The notes below the pieces were generated by a model. It was not told where the DNA came from, made no database searches, and saw only the letters and a program-made list of their open reading frames with translations. The position numbers were made by a program, and so were the translations under genes. Of a stretch of 64,000 nt of DNA, positions 7,014 to 16,109 are shown piece after piece (position 1 is the first letter of the stretch; each line of letters opens with the position of its first letter). This stretch comes from Pseudoflavonifractor gallinarum (lineage in GTDB: Bacteria > Bacillota > Clostridia > Oscillospirales > Oscillospiraceae): assembly GCF_014982855.1 (NCBI RefSeq), contig NZ_JADCKF010000006.1, positions 1 through 64,000 on the forward strand. Direction: 5' to 3'.

Positions 7014-8314
7014 CACTTCCCCTCCCCTCTCGCTCCGGCAGCTTCAAAGCGCACGCGGATGGAATTGGCATGGGCGGTGAGCTTCTCGGTCTCGGCCAGG
7101 GCGATGATCTCCTCCCGAATGGGGAACAGGCTCTCCCTGCTGTACTCGATGACGCTCATACTCTTCAAAAAGCTCTCCACGCTCAGAGGAGAGAAAAACC
7201 GCGCCGTCCCGCTGGTGGGGAGCACATGGTCCGGACCGGCCAGGTAATCGCCCAGCGGCTCGGGAGACCACGCCCCCAGGAACACCGCCCCCGCGTTTCG
7301 GATGGCGGGCAGCAGGGCCCGGGGATCCTCCGTCATGATCTCCAGATGCTCGGGCGCGATCTCATTGGCGAGGGCAGCGGCCTCCTCCAGGTCCCGGCAT
7401 ACGATGGCGCAGCCGAAATCCCGCAGAGAGCACTCCATGATCTCCGAGCGGCTCAGGTAGCCGGTCTGCCGCACGATCTCCGCCCGGACAGCCTCCGCCA
7501 GCGCGCCGCTGGTGGTGAGGAGCACCGCAGATGCCAGCTTGTCGTGCTCCGCCTGGCTGAGGAGGTCGGCGGCCACAAACCGGGGATCGGCCGAACCGTC
7601 AGCGATGACCAGCACCTCGGAGGGACCGGCCACCATATCGATGTCCAGCGTACCGTAGGCCAGGCGCTTGGCGGTGGCCACATAGGCGTTGCCCGGGCCC
7701 ACCAGTTTATCCACCCGGGGAATGAAGCCCGCGCCCCAGGTCAGGGCAGCCACCGCCTGGGCCCCGCCAACCGCGATGCAGCGGTCCACACCGGCGATTT
7801 TGGCGGCGGCCAGAACGGCATTGCTCAGGTTTTCCGTGGGGGGCGTCACCATGACGATCTCCTCCACCCCCGCCACACGGGCGGGCACCGCGTTCATGAG
7901 CACACTGCTGGGATAGGCCGCCGTGCCGCCGGGGACATAGATCCCCACCCGGGTCAGTCCCCGGACCACCCGGCCCACCCGGCCGCCGTCCGGGGATGCC
8001 CACTCCACACTCCGGTGGAGGAGCTTTTCATTGTAATCCCGGATATTGGCCGCGGCGTGCTCCATAGCCCGGATGAGCTCGGGCGGACAGGCGGCATAGG
8101 CCGCCTCCATCTGCTCCCGGGTGATCTCATAGGGTTCCCGCCCATCAAAGCGGAGGGAGTACTCCCGCACCGCCTCCAGCCCGCGGGCACGCACATCCTC
8201 CATCACGGCGCGCACCGCACGCTCGATCTCGCTATTCTGTTCAGCCGCCCGCTGGCGCATGGCGGCGATCACCGCCTGCTCCCGCGTGCCGTCGGCCTGA
8301 ATGATCTCGATCAT
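7013..8314 (-). CDS. hisD: Histidinol dehydrogenase
   Basis: A 433-residue Zn-dependent NAD enzyme for the last two steps, histidinol to histidine. Recognisable blocks are VPGGTAAYPSSVLMNAVPA, KLVGPGNAYVATAKR, GPSEVLVIAD and the QAEHDK Zn/catalytic segment; NHVLPT-type GPDHVLPTSGTARF lies near the C-terminus. It starts within a four-base ATGA overlap with hisG. Full length for the family. Confidence 0.97.
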   Translation of the reverse strand: MIEIIQADGTREQAVIAAMRQRAAEQNSEIERAVRAVMEDVRARGLEAVREYSLRFDGREPYEITREQMEAAYAACPPELIRAMEHAAANIRDYNEKLLHRSVEWASPDGGRVGRVVRGLTRVGIYVPGGTAAYPSSVLMNAVPARVAGVEEIVMVTPPTENLSNAVLAAAKIAGVDRCIAVGGAQAVAALTWGAGFIPRVDKLVGPGNAYVATAKRLAYGTLDIDMVAGPSEVLVIADGSADPRFVAADLLSQAEHDKLASAVLLTTSGALAEAVRAEIVRQTGYLSRSEIMECSLRDFGCAIVCRDLEEAAALANEIAPEHLEIMTEDPRALLPAIRNAGAVFLGAWSPEPLGDYLAGPDHVLPTSGTARFFSPLSVESFLKSMSVIEYSRESLFPIREEIIALAETEKLTAHANSIRVRFEAAGARGEGK

Positions 8315-8961
8315 GTCTCTTCCCTCCGCCGTTTCAATTCCGCCTCACAGCGGCCGATCAGGTCCTCGATCTGGGCCTTGTGGAGCTTCATGCTGGCTGT
8401 ATTCACAATGAGCCGTGCGCTCACCTGGGCCACGTCCTCGATGGGGACCAGCCCGTTCTCCCGCAGGGTGGCTCCGGTCTCCACGATGTCCACGATGCCG
8501 TCGGCCAGGTCCAGGATGGGCGCCAGCTCCACCGAGCCCTCGATCTTGATGATGTCCACGTCCATTCCCTTCCGGGCAAAGAACTGCTTGGTCACATTGG
8601 GGTATTTGGAGGCCACCCGCCGGGTGCGGTAGGTGCCGTAGAAATCGCTTCCCTCCCGGACGGCCAGGGCAAAGCGGCAGCGGCCAAAGCCCAGGTCCAG
8701 CACCTCGTAGAAGGACTTTCCCTGCTCCAGGATGGTATCCTTGCCCACGATCCCCAAGTCGCAGACCCCGTGCTCCACATAGGTGATGACGTCAGGGGCC
8801 TTGGCCAGCACCGCCTCCAGGGGATAGTTGGGCAGAGCGTGGATGAGCCGCCGCCCGGGGCTGCGGATGGGCGAACAGTCCAGCCCGATGGCCTCGAAGA
8901 GCTCCACGCTCTTGTCCTGCAAGCGCCCCTTGGTCAGGGCAATGCGGAGATTCTGTCTCAT
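8311..8961 (-). CDS. hisG: ATP phosphoribosyltransferase catalytic subunit (short form)
   Basis: A 216-residue short-form HisG that condenses ATP with PRPP, the first and feedback-controlled step. The short form lacks the C-terminal regulatory domain and depends on HisZ, whose gene overlaps immediately upstream. Motifs include IALTKGRLQDKS, DLGIVGKDT and the PRPP-binding GIVDIVETGATLRENGL. Confidence 0.96.
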   Translation of the reverse strand: MRQNLRIALTKGRLQDKSVELFEAIGLDCSPIRSPGRRLIHALPNYPLEAVLAKAPDVITYVEHGVCDLGIVGKDTILEQGKSFYEVLDLGFGRCRFALAVREGSDFYGTYRTRRVASKYPNVTKQFFARKGMDVDIIKIEGSVELAPILDLADGIVDIVETGATLRENGLVPIEDVAQVSARLIVNTASMKLHKAQIEDLIGRCEAELKRRREET

Positions 8962-10127
8962 ACCTCTACCATCCTCTCTCCGTCGGCATCCAGTACCAGC
9001 ACATGGAGCGCGCCCTTGGAGCGTGCCAGGGCCAGCGTCTCCTCCAGTGTCTCACAGGGGGAGAGCTCACAGGTCCCGGCCGCCCGGCCGTCCACCGCGG
9101 TCAGCGCCCGGTCCAGCTCCCCTGCGGCAAAGTGGACCAGCGTGCCCACCCTGGGGAGCTCTGTCCCCGGCCGGCAGGCGGCCACCGCGTCCACATCCAC
9201 CGCAAAGCCGGTGGCCGGGGCGGGACGGCCGAAATCACCCACCAGACGGTCATAGCGCCCGCCGGAGAGGACGGCGTCCCCCGCCCCCTCCACATAGCCC
9301 CGAAAGACCACGCCGGTATAGTAGTCGATCTGGTGGACCAGTCCCAGGTCAAAGCGCAGATACTTTCCATAGCCCGCGCCGCATAGGGCCTCATAGAGCT
9401 CCCGCAGATAGGAGAGGGCCTCGTTCTCCCCGGCCAGGGCCTCGGCCTCCTCCAGCACCTCTGCCCCGCCAAAGAGACGGGAGAGCTTTCCCAGGGCGGC
9501 TGTGGCGCTCTGCCCCTGATAGGGGGCCAGGAAATCCCCCAGCGCGGCGAAATTCTTGCCCTCGATCAGAGTTCGAAGCTCCTCCACCTGATCCTCCTCC
9601 AGCTCCATGCGCTCGGCCAGAGAGCAGAAGAATCCGGCGTGTCCCAGCTCAATGTGGAACCGGGCCAGCCCGCAGGCGCGCAGGGCGTCCACCGCCATGG
9701 CGATCATCTCCAGGTCCGCCTTCCGGCCCGCCGCGCCGATGAGTTCCACCCCGCACTGGGCGATCTCGCTGCTGCCTCCCCGGTGCTGGTCGCCGGAGCG
9801 GAACACCGTCTCGGCATAGTAGAGCCGCTGGGGAAGCGGCAGATGCTTGAGCTTGGTGGCCGCTACCCGGGCGATGGGGGCGGTGCAGTCGGGCCGCATG
9901 ACCATGATCTTCCCGCTGCGGTCGATGATCTTGAGCATGGCCTCCTGGGGAATCGGGTTCCCCGAGCGGAGAAACAGGTCGTAGAACTCCACCTCCGGCG
10001 TACTCACCTCAGAATAGCTCCGCCGACGGAACAGATCGGTCAGTGCGGTCTGCGTATCCCGCCGGTCCCGGCATTCCGCAAAGAGTCGGTCCCGGGTACC
10101 CTCCGGGGTGTGAATCGTATAGGCCAT
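8958..10127 (-). CDS. hisZ: ATP phosphoribosyltransferase regulatory subunit
   Basis: A 389-residue paralog of histidyl-tRNA synthetase that forms the hetero-octamer with short HisG and carries the histidine-feedback site. Class II synthetase-like motifs are kept in part (MVMRPDCTAPIARVAATK, then GGRYDRLVGDFG), but the anticodon-binding domain is short, as in HisZ. It is the first gene of the operon, about 40 bases behind a strong promoter. Confidence 0.93.
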   Translation of the reverse strand: MAYTIHTPEGTRDRLFAECRDRRDTQTALTDLFRRRSYSEVSTPEVEFYDLFLRSGNPIPQEAMLKIIDRSGKIMVMRPDCTAPIARVAATKLKHLPLPQRLYYAETVFRSGDQHRGGSSEIAQCGVELIGAAGRKADLEMIAMAVDALRACGLARFHIELGHAGFFCSLAERMELEEDQVEELRTLIEGKNFAALGDFLAPYQGQSATAALGKLSRLFGGAEVLEEAEALAGENEALSYLRELYEALCGAGYGKYLRFDLGLVHQIDYYTGVVFRGYVEGAGDAVLSGGRYDRLVGDFGRPAPATGFAVDVDAVAACRPGTELPRVGTLVHFAAGELDRALTAVDGRAAGTCELSPCETLEETLALARSKGALHVLVLDADGERMVEV

Positions 10128-10164
10128 AGCGCGCCGCCCTCCTTCTTCATCGCTTTACCACGCT

Positions 10165-10193
10165 AATATACTATAACAAGAGCACTTTGTCAA
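10165..10193 (-). promoter_or_regulatory. Promoter of the his operon
   Basis: Minus strand: consensus TTGACA (10193-10188), a 17-base spacer, TATATT (10170-10165). The leader before hisZ is only about 30 bases, too short for a T-box or a His-rich attenuator, so control at the level of the HisGZ enzyme is more likely. Confidence 0.85.
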
Positions 10194-10228
10194 GCTCTTT
10201 TGGTTTGGGAGAACGGGAGATCCGACAA

Positions 10229-10262
10229 AACGGCCCCTGTCCGCAGTGCGGACAGGGGCCGT
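10229..10262 (-). terminator. Terminator after ferritin gene
   Basis: Minus-strand hairpin AACGGCCCCTGTCCGC/GCGGACAGGGGCCGTT followed by TTGTCGG, six bases after the ferritin stop. Confidence 0.85.
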
Positions 10263-10267
10263 TCCTC

Positions 10268-10780
10268 TTACAGCACCAGCGAAGGGGCGGAATAAACCCG
10301 TCCTGCCATTTCGCTGTTGAGCATATACAGGCTCTTGGCATCGTCTCCAAAGAGCTTCATCTTTTTGATGAGGTCCTCGGCGTTCTTCTCCTCCTCGCCC
10401 TGCTCCTTGACAAACCAGTCCAGGAACTGAGTGGTGCGGAAATCCCTGACTTCATGGGCCGCCTCGTACATCTCGTGGATCAGGCTGGTGACATAGCGCT
10501 CGTGCTCCAGGCCAAACTCCAGCACTTCCAGCTTATCCTTCAGCACCTTGTCCGGCTTGGCAATGGCATCCAGCGTGACCTTGCATCCGTTGTTCTGGAG
10601 ATATTTCAGGAAGAGCATGGCATGGTCCCGCTCCTCCTGGGCCTGGATCTGATACCAGTTAGCAAACCCGTCCAGACCAATGTCGTCAAAATAGACAGAG
10701 AAATCCAGATAGAGATAAGCGGAATAAAATTCCTTGTTCACCTGATTGTTCAAAAGCTCGGCTACCTTTGCGTCCAGCAT
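10268..10780 (-). CDS. ftnA: Ferritin (bacterial non-heme type)
   Basis: A 170-residue ferritin that oxidises and stores iron in a 24-subunit shell. The four-helix ferroxidase residues are visible: Glu17 in NKEFYSAYLYL, Glu50 and His53 in QEERDHAML, Glu94 in the LEHERYVTSL helix, and a Gln/Glu-rich fourth helix KEQGEEEKNAED. AAGGAGTG precedes ATG 10780. It is monocistronic, between polC and hisZ, with its own terminator; no Fur-like box was identified. Confidence 0.93.
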   Translation of the reverse strand: MLDAKVAELLNNQVNKEFYSAYLYLDFSVYFDDIGLDGFANWYQIQAQEERDHAMLFLKYLQNNGCKVTLDAIAKPDKVLKDKLEVLEFGLEHERYVTSLIHEMYEAAHEVRDFRTTQFLDWFVKEQGEEEKNAEDLIKKMKLFGDDAKSLYMLNSEMAGRVYSAPSLVL

Positions 10781-10859
10781 TGTGAAACACTCCTTATCTA
10801 TAAAAGTAATCTGATTTCATGGTATCACCCCCGGTCGGAAAACGCAAGCCCGCGTCCCC

Positions 10860-13800
10860 TTAGAAGAGGGTGATCTGGCTGGTCTCCGGCATCCCGTCCA
10901 GGGCTCCGGCCGCCTTGAGCTGCTCGATATGGGTCTTGGACACCTTGGGACAGGCGGCGGAGAACTCCTCGATGGAGATGAAGTGCTTTCCCTCCCGCTG
11001 CTCCAGGATGGACCAGGCCGCGGTCTCGCCCAGACCGGGAATGGCGGTAAAGGGTGGGATGAGGGCCCGCTTCTCCCGGTCCACCCGGAAGAGGGTGGCG
11101 TGGGACTCGTAGAGGTCCACATGCCGGAAGGTGAAGCCCCGGAGATAGAACTCATAGACCACTTCCAGCGTGGTCATCATATCCTGCTCCACGGCGGTGG
11201 CCGCCTTCTCCTTGGCCGCGATCTCCTTCATCTTGGCCTGGGCGGTCTCCATTCCCCAGCACATGCAGGTGGCGTCGAAGGCCTTGGCCCGGATGGAGAA
11301 GTAGGCCGCATAGAAGGCCAGCGGCTCATGCACCTTGAACCAGGCGATGCGGTAGGCCATCATCACATAGGCTACCGCGTGGGCCTTGGGGAAGAGATAC
11401 TTGATCTTCTTGCAGGAGCCGATGTACCAGTCGGGGACCCCCGCGGCCTGCATCTCCTCCTCCGCCCCCTCGGGCAGCCCTCTCCCCTTTCGCACCGACT
11501 CCATGATCTTGAAGGAGCGCTTTTCCGGCATACCGCAGGAGATGAGGAAGATCATGATGTCATCGCGGCACCCGATGGCCTGTCCGACCGGGATGCCCTG
11601 GTTGACGATCAGATCCTTGGCGTTGCCCAGCCACACGTCGGTTCCGTGGGAGAAGCCGGACAGACGCACCAGAATGTCAAACTGAGTGGGCTGGGTATCC
11701 ACCAGCATCCCCCGGACAAAGGAGGTACCGAACTCCGGGATGGCCACCGCCCCGGTTGGGCCCAACACCTTGTCGTTGGCATAGCCCAGCACCTCGGAGG
11801 AGGTGAAGATGGACATGGTGTCCGGGTCGTCCAGGGGGATGGTCTTGGCGTCCATCCCCGTCAGGTCCTCCAGCATGCGGATCATGGACGGGTCATCGTG
11901 TCCCAGCATGTCCAGCTTGAGGATGTTGGACTCCATGGAGTGATATTCGAAGTGGGTGGTGATGATGTTGGTCCCCGTGTCGTCCGCCGGGTGCTGGACC
12001 GGGCAGAAATCATAGATCTCCCGGTCCTGGGGAATGACCACCATGCCGCCGGGGTGCTGGCCCGTGGTCCGTTTGACCCCGGTACAGCCCAGGGCCAGGC
12101 GGTTTTCCTCGGCCCGGGTCACATGGGCCGCCCGCTCGTCCAGGTATTTCTTCACATAGCCGAAGGCGGTCTTTTCGGCCACGGTGCCGATGGTGCCCGC
12201 CCGGAACACGTGGCTCTCTCCAAAGAGCTCAAAGGTGTGACGGTGGGCCTTGGCCTGATATTCTCCCGAGAAGTTCAGGTCGATATCGGGCACCTTGTCG
12301 CCGCCGAAGCCCAGGAAGGTCTCGAAGGGGATGTTGAAGCCGTCCTTCACATAGGGCGTCCCGCACACGGGACACACCGCGTCGGGCATATCCGCGCCGC
12401 AGCCGTATCCCTCCCGCACGCCGGTCTCAAAGTCGGAGTGCTTGCAGTTGGGACAGCGGTAGTGGGGCGGCAGGGAGTTTACCTCCGTGATGCCCGACAT
12501 GAAGGCCACCAGGGAGGAGCCCACCGATCCACGGGAGCCCACCAGATAGCCGTGGTCCAGCGAGTCCTGCACCAGCTTCTGGGCCGACATGTAGATCACG
12601 TCGTAGTGGCGGCCCAGGATGGCATCCAGCTCGATATTGATGCGGTCCACCACCAGCTGGGGCGGCTCTTCCCCATAGAGTGCCTTGGCCTTGCCCCATA
12701 CCAGGCGCTTGAGCTCACCCTCTGAGTCCTCCAGATTGGGGGCAAAGAGTCCCTTGGGCAGGGGGACCACATCCTCGCACCAGTCGGCCACCAGATTGGT
12801 ATTGTGCACCACCACGTTGTAGGCCTCTTCCTCTCCCAGATAGGAGAACTCCTCCAGCATCTCTGTGGTGGTCTTGAAGTAGATGGGAAGCGGGGAGTCG
12901 GCGTCCTCAAAGCCCTTGGTGGCCAGCAGGATGTGCCGGTAGACCTCGTCCTCCGGGTCCAGGAAGTGGACGTCCCCCGTGGCGCAGACTGGCTTATCCA
13001 GCACCCGGCCCAGCTCCACGATGGTGCGGTTGAAATCCCGGATCTCCTCCACGCTCTGAACGATGCCCTTGCGGAGCATAAAGGCGTTGTTGCACACCGG
13101 CTGGATCTCCAGATAGTCATACCAGGAGGCAATGCGCTTGAGCTCCTGGAAGTCCTTGTGCTTGACCACCGCGTCATAGAGCTCACCCGCCTCACAGGCC
13201 GATCCCAGGATCAAGCCCTCCCGGTGCTGGTTGATAAGGCTCTTGGGCATGATGGGATAGCGCTTGTAGTGCTCCAGATGGGCCTTGGACACCAGCTGAT
13301 AGAGATTGCGCAGGCCCAGCTGGTTTTTCGCCAGGACGATGAGGTGTTTGGGCTGGCGCTTGGCCTTGCCCGCGCCCCGGAGCTTGGTCATGGCCGGGTT
13401 GATGGCCTGGAGGGTGTGGACCCCCCGGTCCTCCAGCATCCGGAAGAAGGGCACCAGCATATAGGCCACCGTGGCCGCGTCGTCGCTGGCCCGGTGGTGG
13501 TTGAAGGCCGGGAGGTTCAGGTGCTCGGCCACGATGTCCAGCTTGTGCTTGGAGAGCTGGGGCAACAGGTTCTGGGCCAGGATCAGGCTGTCCAGAGAGG
13601 TATTCTCAAAGGGCCGGCCCATCCGGCGGCATCCCTCGGCGATAAAGCCCATATCGAACTCCGCGTTGTGGGCGGCCAGGGGCCGGCCGGCGGCAAAGTC
13701 CAGGAAGGCGTTGATGGCCTCCTCCTGGGAGGGCGCGCCCTGGAGCATCTCGTCGGTGATGCCGGTGAGCTCCACGATGTTCCGGTCCAGAGGGCGGCCC

Positions 13801-15020
13801 GGGTCGGCAAAGGTGTTGAAGGTCTCGGCCACTTCCCCGTTCCGCAGCACCACGGCGCCGATCTCGGTGATGAGGTCCCGCTTTTTATTGAGACCGGTGG
13901 TCTCAATATCAAAGCAGACGATCTCCCCCGAAAAGTCCTGCTCGGTCTCCCCGTGGACCACCACCCGGTCGTCCACGTCGTTGACAAAATAGGCCTCCAC
14001 CCCGTAGAGGATCTTGATCTTCTTGGCCGAGTGCCAGGCGTCCGGGAAGGACTGGGCCACGCCGTGATCGGTGATGGCGATGGCCCGATGTCCCCACGAT
14101 TCGGCCCGCTTGACCACGTTTTTGTCCGGTCCCAGCTTGGGGCCCACCTGGGTCAGGGCATCCATGGAGGACATGGTGGTATGCAGGTGGAGCTCCACCC
14201 GCTTCTCCGGGGCGTCATCCATCTTGACGGTCTTGCTCCCCTCCATGATGGCATAGGGCTCCAGCACCATGTCGTTGGTGAAGCGGTCAATGTTCAGGCG
14301 GCCCTGCACCACCAGGTGCTGTCCCTTCTTCACCCCGTCCACGATGGGCTTGCCCTCCTCGCCGGGGAAGAACTTGTTGATCCGCACCGATCCGGTATAG
14401 TCGGTCATATCGAAGGAGACCACCCAGGCGCCCCGCTTCTTGAGCTCCTTGTGGTCAACGGCGAACACATCGCCCTCCACAATGACGGTCCCCATGTCCA
14501 GCTCCAGGGTGTTCATGGGCACCGCCTCCCCCTTCACCTCCCGCTTGCCGAAGAGAAGGCGGCTGCTCTTGGCGGCGGCCTTGGGCTTTGCCTTGGGCCG
14601 GGCCGTCTTGAGCTTGCGCAGAGCCTCCTGCCGGATGGCCTCGGTGCGGGCAAAGGCCTCGGCCGCATCGGCGTCCACGCCGCTGGGGACGGGCGCTTCC
14701 ACAGGGGCTGGGGCCGGTGCGGGAGCCGGTACCGGCTCCGGAGCTGGAATGGGCGGGTGCGTCTCAGGAGGCGCCGCCGCGGGCGCGCTCTGGAGCAGCT
14801 CCACCCGCTGGAGACGGTATGCCTCCCGCAGCTCCCCCTCCAGACGGGCGAGGAGCGCCCTCTCCAGGTGGGGAGGCTCCTCCAATTCCGCCTGCAGCGT
14901 GCGCTCCGCCGGGTCAATCACCGCCCGCTTCACCAGAAGGCCCCGGAGCCCATCCATCACTTCGGGCTCGGATCGCCAGGCGGAAAAAAGTTGTAAAAAG
15001 GGTATCTTCTGCTCAGACAT
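10860..15020 (-). CDS. polC: DNA polymerase III alpha subunit, Gram-positive PolC type
   Basis: A 1386-residue replicative polymerase. Order of parts: N-terminal domain; a Pro/Ala-rich linker around residues 80-125; OB fold (about 190-270); PHP domain starting RVELHLHTTMSSMD near 275; an inserted DnaQ-type 3'-5' exonuclease near 370 (FDIETTGL); polymerase core with catalytic PDIDLNFSGEYQ near 910; and a C-terminal helix-hairpin-helix region (IPGLGETAAWSIL). A Cys-rich zinc motif (YRCPNCKHSDF, CPVCGTPY) lies in the palm region as in other PolC. It ends the conserved rpsB-to-polC block, 36 bases after ispG. Confidence 0.98.
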   Translation of the reverse strand: MSEQKIPFLQLFSAWRSEPEVMDGLRGLLVKRAVIDPAERTLQAELEEPPHLERALLARLEGELREAYRLQRVELLQSAPAAAPPETHPPIPAPEPVPAPAPAPAPVEAPVPSGVDADAAEAFARTEAIRQEALRKLKTARPKAKPKAAAKSSRLLFGKREVKGEAVPMNTLELDMGTVIVEGDVFAVDHKELKKRGAWVVSFDMTDYTGSVRINKFFPGEEGKPIVDGVKKGQHLVVQGRLNIDRFTNDMVLEPYAIMEGSKTVKMDDAPEKRVELHLHTTMSSMDALTQVGPKLGPDKNVVKRAESWGHRAIAITDHGVAQSFPDAWHSAKKIKILYGVEAYFVNDVDDRVVVHGETEQDFSGEIVCFDIETTGLNKKRDLITEIGAVVLRNGEVAETFNTFADPGRPLDRNIVELTGITDEMLQGAPSQEEAINAFLDFAAGRPLAAHNAEFDMGFIAEGCRRMGRPFENTSLDSLILAQNLLPQLSKHKLDIVAEHLNLPAFNHHRASDDAATVAYMLVPFFRMLEDRGVHTLQAINPAMTKLRGAGKAKRQPKHLIVLAKNQLGLRNLYQLVSKAHLEHYKRYPIMPKSLINQHREGLILGSACEAGELYDAVVKHKDFQELKRIASWYDYLEIQPVCNNAFMLRKGIVQSVEEIRDFNRTIVELGRVLDKPVCATGDVHFLDPEDEVYRHILLATKGFEDADSPLPIYFKTTTEMLEEFSYLGEEEAYNVVVHNTNLVADWCEDVVPLPKGLFAPNLEDSEGELKRLVWGKAKALYGEEPPQLVVDRINIELDAILGRHYDVIYMSAQKLVQDSLDHGYLVGSRGSVGSSLVAFMSGITEVNSLPPHYRCPNCKHSDFETGVREGYGCGADMPDAVCPVCGTPYVKDGFNIPFETFLGFGGDKVPDIDLNFSGEYQAKAHRHTFELFGESHVFRAGTIGTVAEKTAFGYVKKYLDERAAHVTRAEENRLALGCTGVKRTTGQHPGGMVVIPQDREIYDFCPVQHPADDTGTNIITTHFEYHSMESNILKLDMLGHDDPSMIRMLEDLTGMDAKTIPLDDPDTMSIFTSSEVLGYANDKVLGPTGAVAIPEFGTSFVRGMLVDTQPTQFDILVRLSGFSHGTDVWLGNAKDLIVNQGIPVGQAIGCRDDIMIFLISCGMPEKRSFKIMESVRKGRGLPEGAEEEMQAAGVPDWYIGSCKKIKYLFPKAHAVAYVMMAYRIAWFKVHEPLAFYAAYFSIRAKAFDATCMCWGMETAQAKMKEIAAKEKAATAVEQDMMTTLEVVYEFYLRGFTFRHVDLYESHATLFRVDREKRALIPPFTAIPGLGETAAWSILEQREGKHFISIEEFSAACPKVSKTHIEQLKAAGALDGMPETSQITLF

Positions 15021-15055
15021 GGACCTACGCTCCTAGCTATGTATCGGTATGCGGC

Positions 15056-16093
15056 TCAAATCTGGTCGATGAGCCGGAACAGCTCGTCCACCAGCTGGCT
15101 CTGGGGGACCTTCTTGACGATCTCGCCCCGCCGGAAGAGGAGGCCCTCGCCGTCCCCTCCGGCAATGCCCACATCGGCAGAGCGGGCCTCGCCGGGGCCG
15201 TTGACCACGCAGCCCATAACGGCCACGGTGATGGGCTTGTCCACCGTCTTGAGGCGCTCCTCCACCTCTTCGGCCAGGCCGATGAGGTCGATTTTGGTCC
15301 GCCCGCAGGTGGGACAGGAAACCAGCTCGGCCCCCTCCCGCCGCAGGCCCACCACCTTGAGGATATCCCGGGCCGCATAGACCTCCTCCACCGGGTCCGC
15401 CGAGAGAGAGACCCGGATGGTATCTCCGATCCCCAGGGCCAGGAGTCCCCCGATCCCCACCGCGGATTTCAGCACGCCCATACGGGGCGTCCCCGCCTCG
15501 GTGAGGCCCACATGGAGGGGATAATCGCTCTGGGCGGCCATCTGGCGGTAGGCCGCGATGGTGTTGGGCACGCTGGAGGTCTTGAGGGAGACGCAGATAT
15601 CGTCAAAATCATATCGGTTGAGCAGCCGGATATGCCCGAAGGCCGACTCCACCAGGGCCTCGGGCGTGGGGCCGCCGTATTTGGCCAGCAGCTCCTTTTC
15701 CAGAGAGCCGCCGTTGACCCCGATGCGGATGGGGATGTTCCGCGCCCGGCAGGCGGCGGCCACCGCCTTGACCCGGTCCTCTCCGCCAATGTTGCCCGGA
15801 TTGATGCGCACCGCGTCGGCCCCAGCCGCCGCGGCCTCCAGAGCCAGCTTGTAGTCGAAATGGATGTCCACCACCAGCGGGATGTGAATGCGCTCCCGGA
15901 TGGCCCCCACCGCTTTTGCGGCGGCCAGGTCCGGGACAGCGCACCGGATGATCTCACACCCGGCGGGCTCCAGACGGAGGATCTGCTCCACCGTGGCCGC
16001 TACGTCGTCGGTGCGGGTATTGGTCATGGACTGGATGGTTACCGGGGCTCCGCCTCCCACAGGGACATTTCCCACGTGAATCTGTCTGCTCAT
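15056..16093 (-). CDS. ispG: 4-hydroxy-3-methylbut-2-enyl diphosphate synthase
   Basis: A 345-residue [4Fe-4S] enzyme of the MEP isoprenoid pathway. The N-terminal TIM barrel begins VTIQSMTNTRTDD. The C-terminal cluster Cys residues are in SCPTCGRTKID and VMGCVVNGPGEA. It sits with dxr in the same operon, so two MEP steps are co-expressed with cell-envelope genes. Confidence 0.97.
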   Translation of the reverse strand: MSRQIHVGNVPVGGGAPVTIQSMTNTRTDDVAATVEQILRLEPAGCEIIRCAVPDLAAAKAVGAIRERIHIPLVVDIHFDYKLALEAAAAGADAVRINPGNIGGEDRVKAVAAACRARNIPIRIGVNGGSLEKELLAKYGGPTPEALVESAFGHIRLLNRYDFDDICVSLKTSSVPNTIAAYRQMAAQSDYPLHVGLTEAGTPRMGVLKSAVGIGGLLALGIGDTIRVSLSADPVEEVYAARDILKVVGLRREGAELVSCPTCGRTKIDLIGLAEEVEERLKTVDKPITVAVMGCVVNGPGEARSADVGIAGGDGEGLLFRRGEIVKKVPQSQLVDELFRLIDQI

Positions 16094-16109
16094 ACCTGCC
16101 GCTCCCTTC

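Noticed and set aside
10128-10164. T-box or His-peptide attenuator in the his leader
   Set aside because: The leader is about 30 bases, with no tRNA-binding motif or His codon run.
12804-14996. Long plus-strand frames opposite polC
   Set aside because: PolC motifs on the minus strand are complete; the opposite frame has low-complexity His/Gly/Leu composition.
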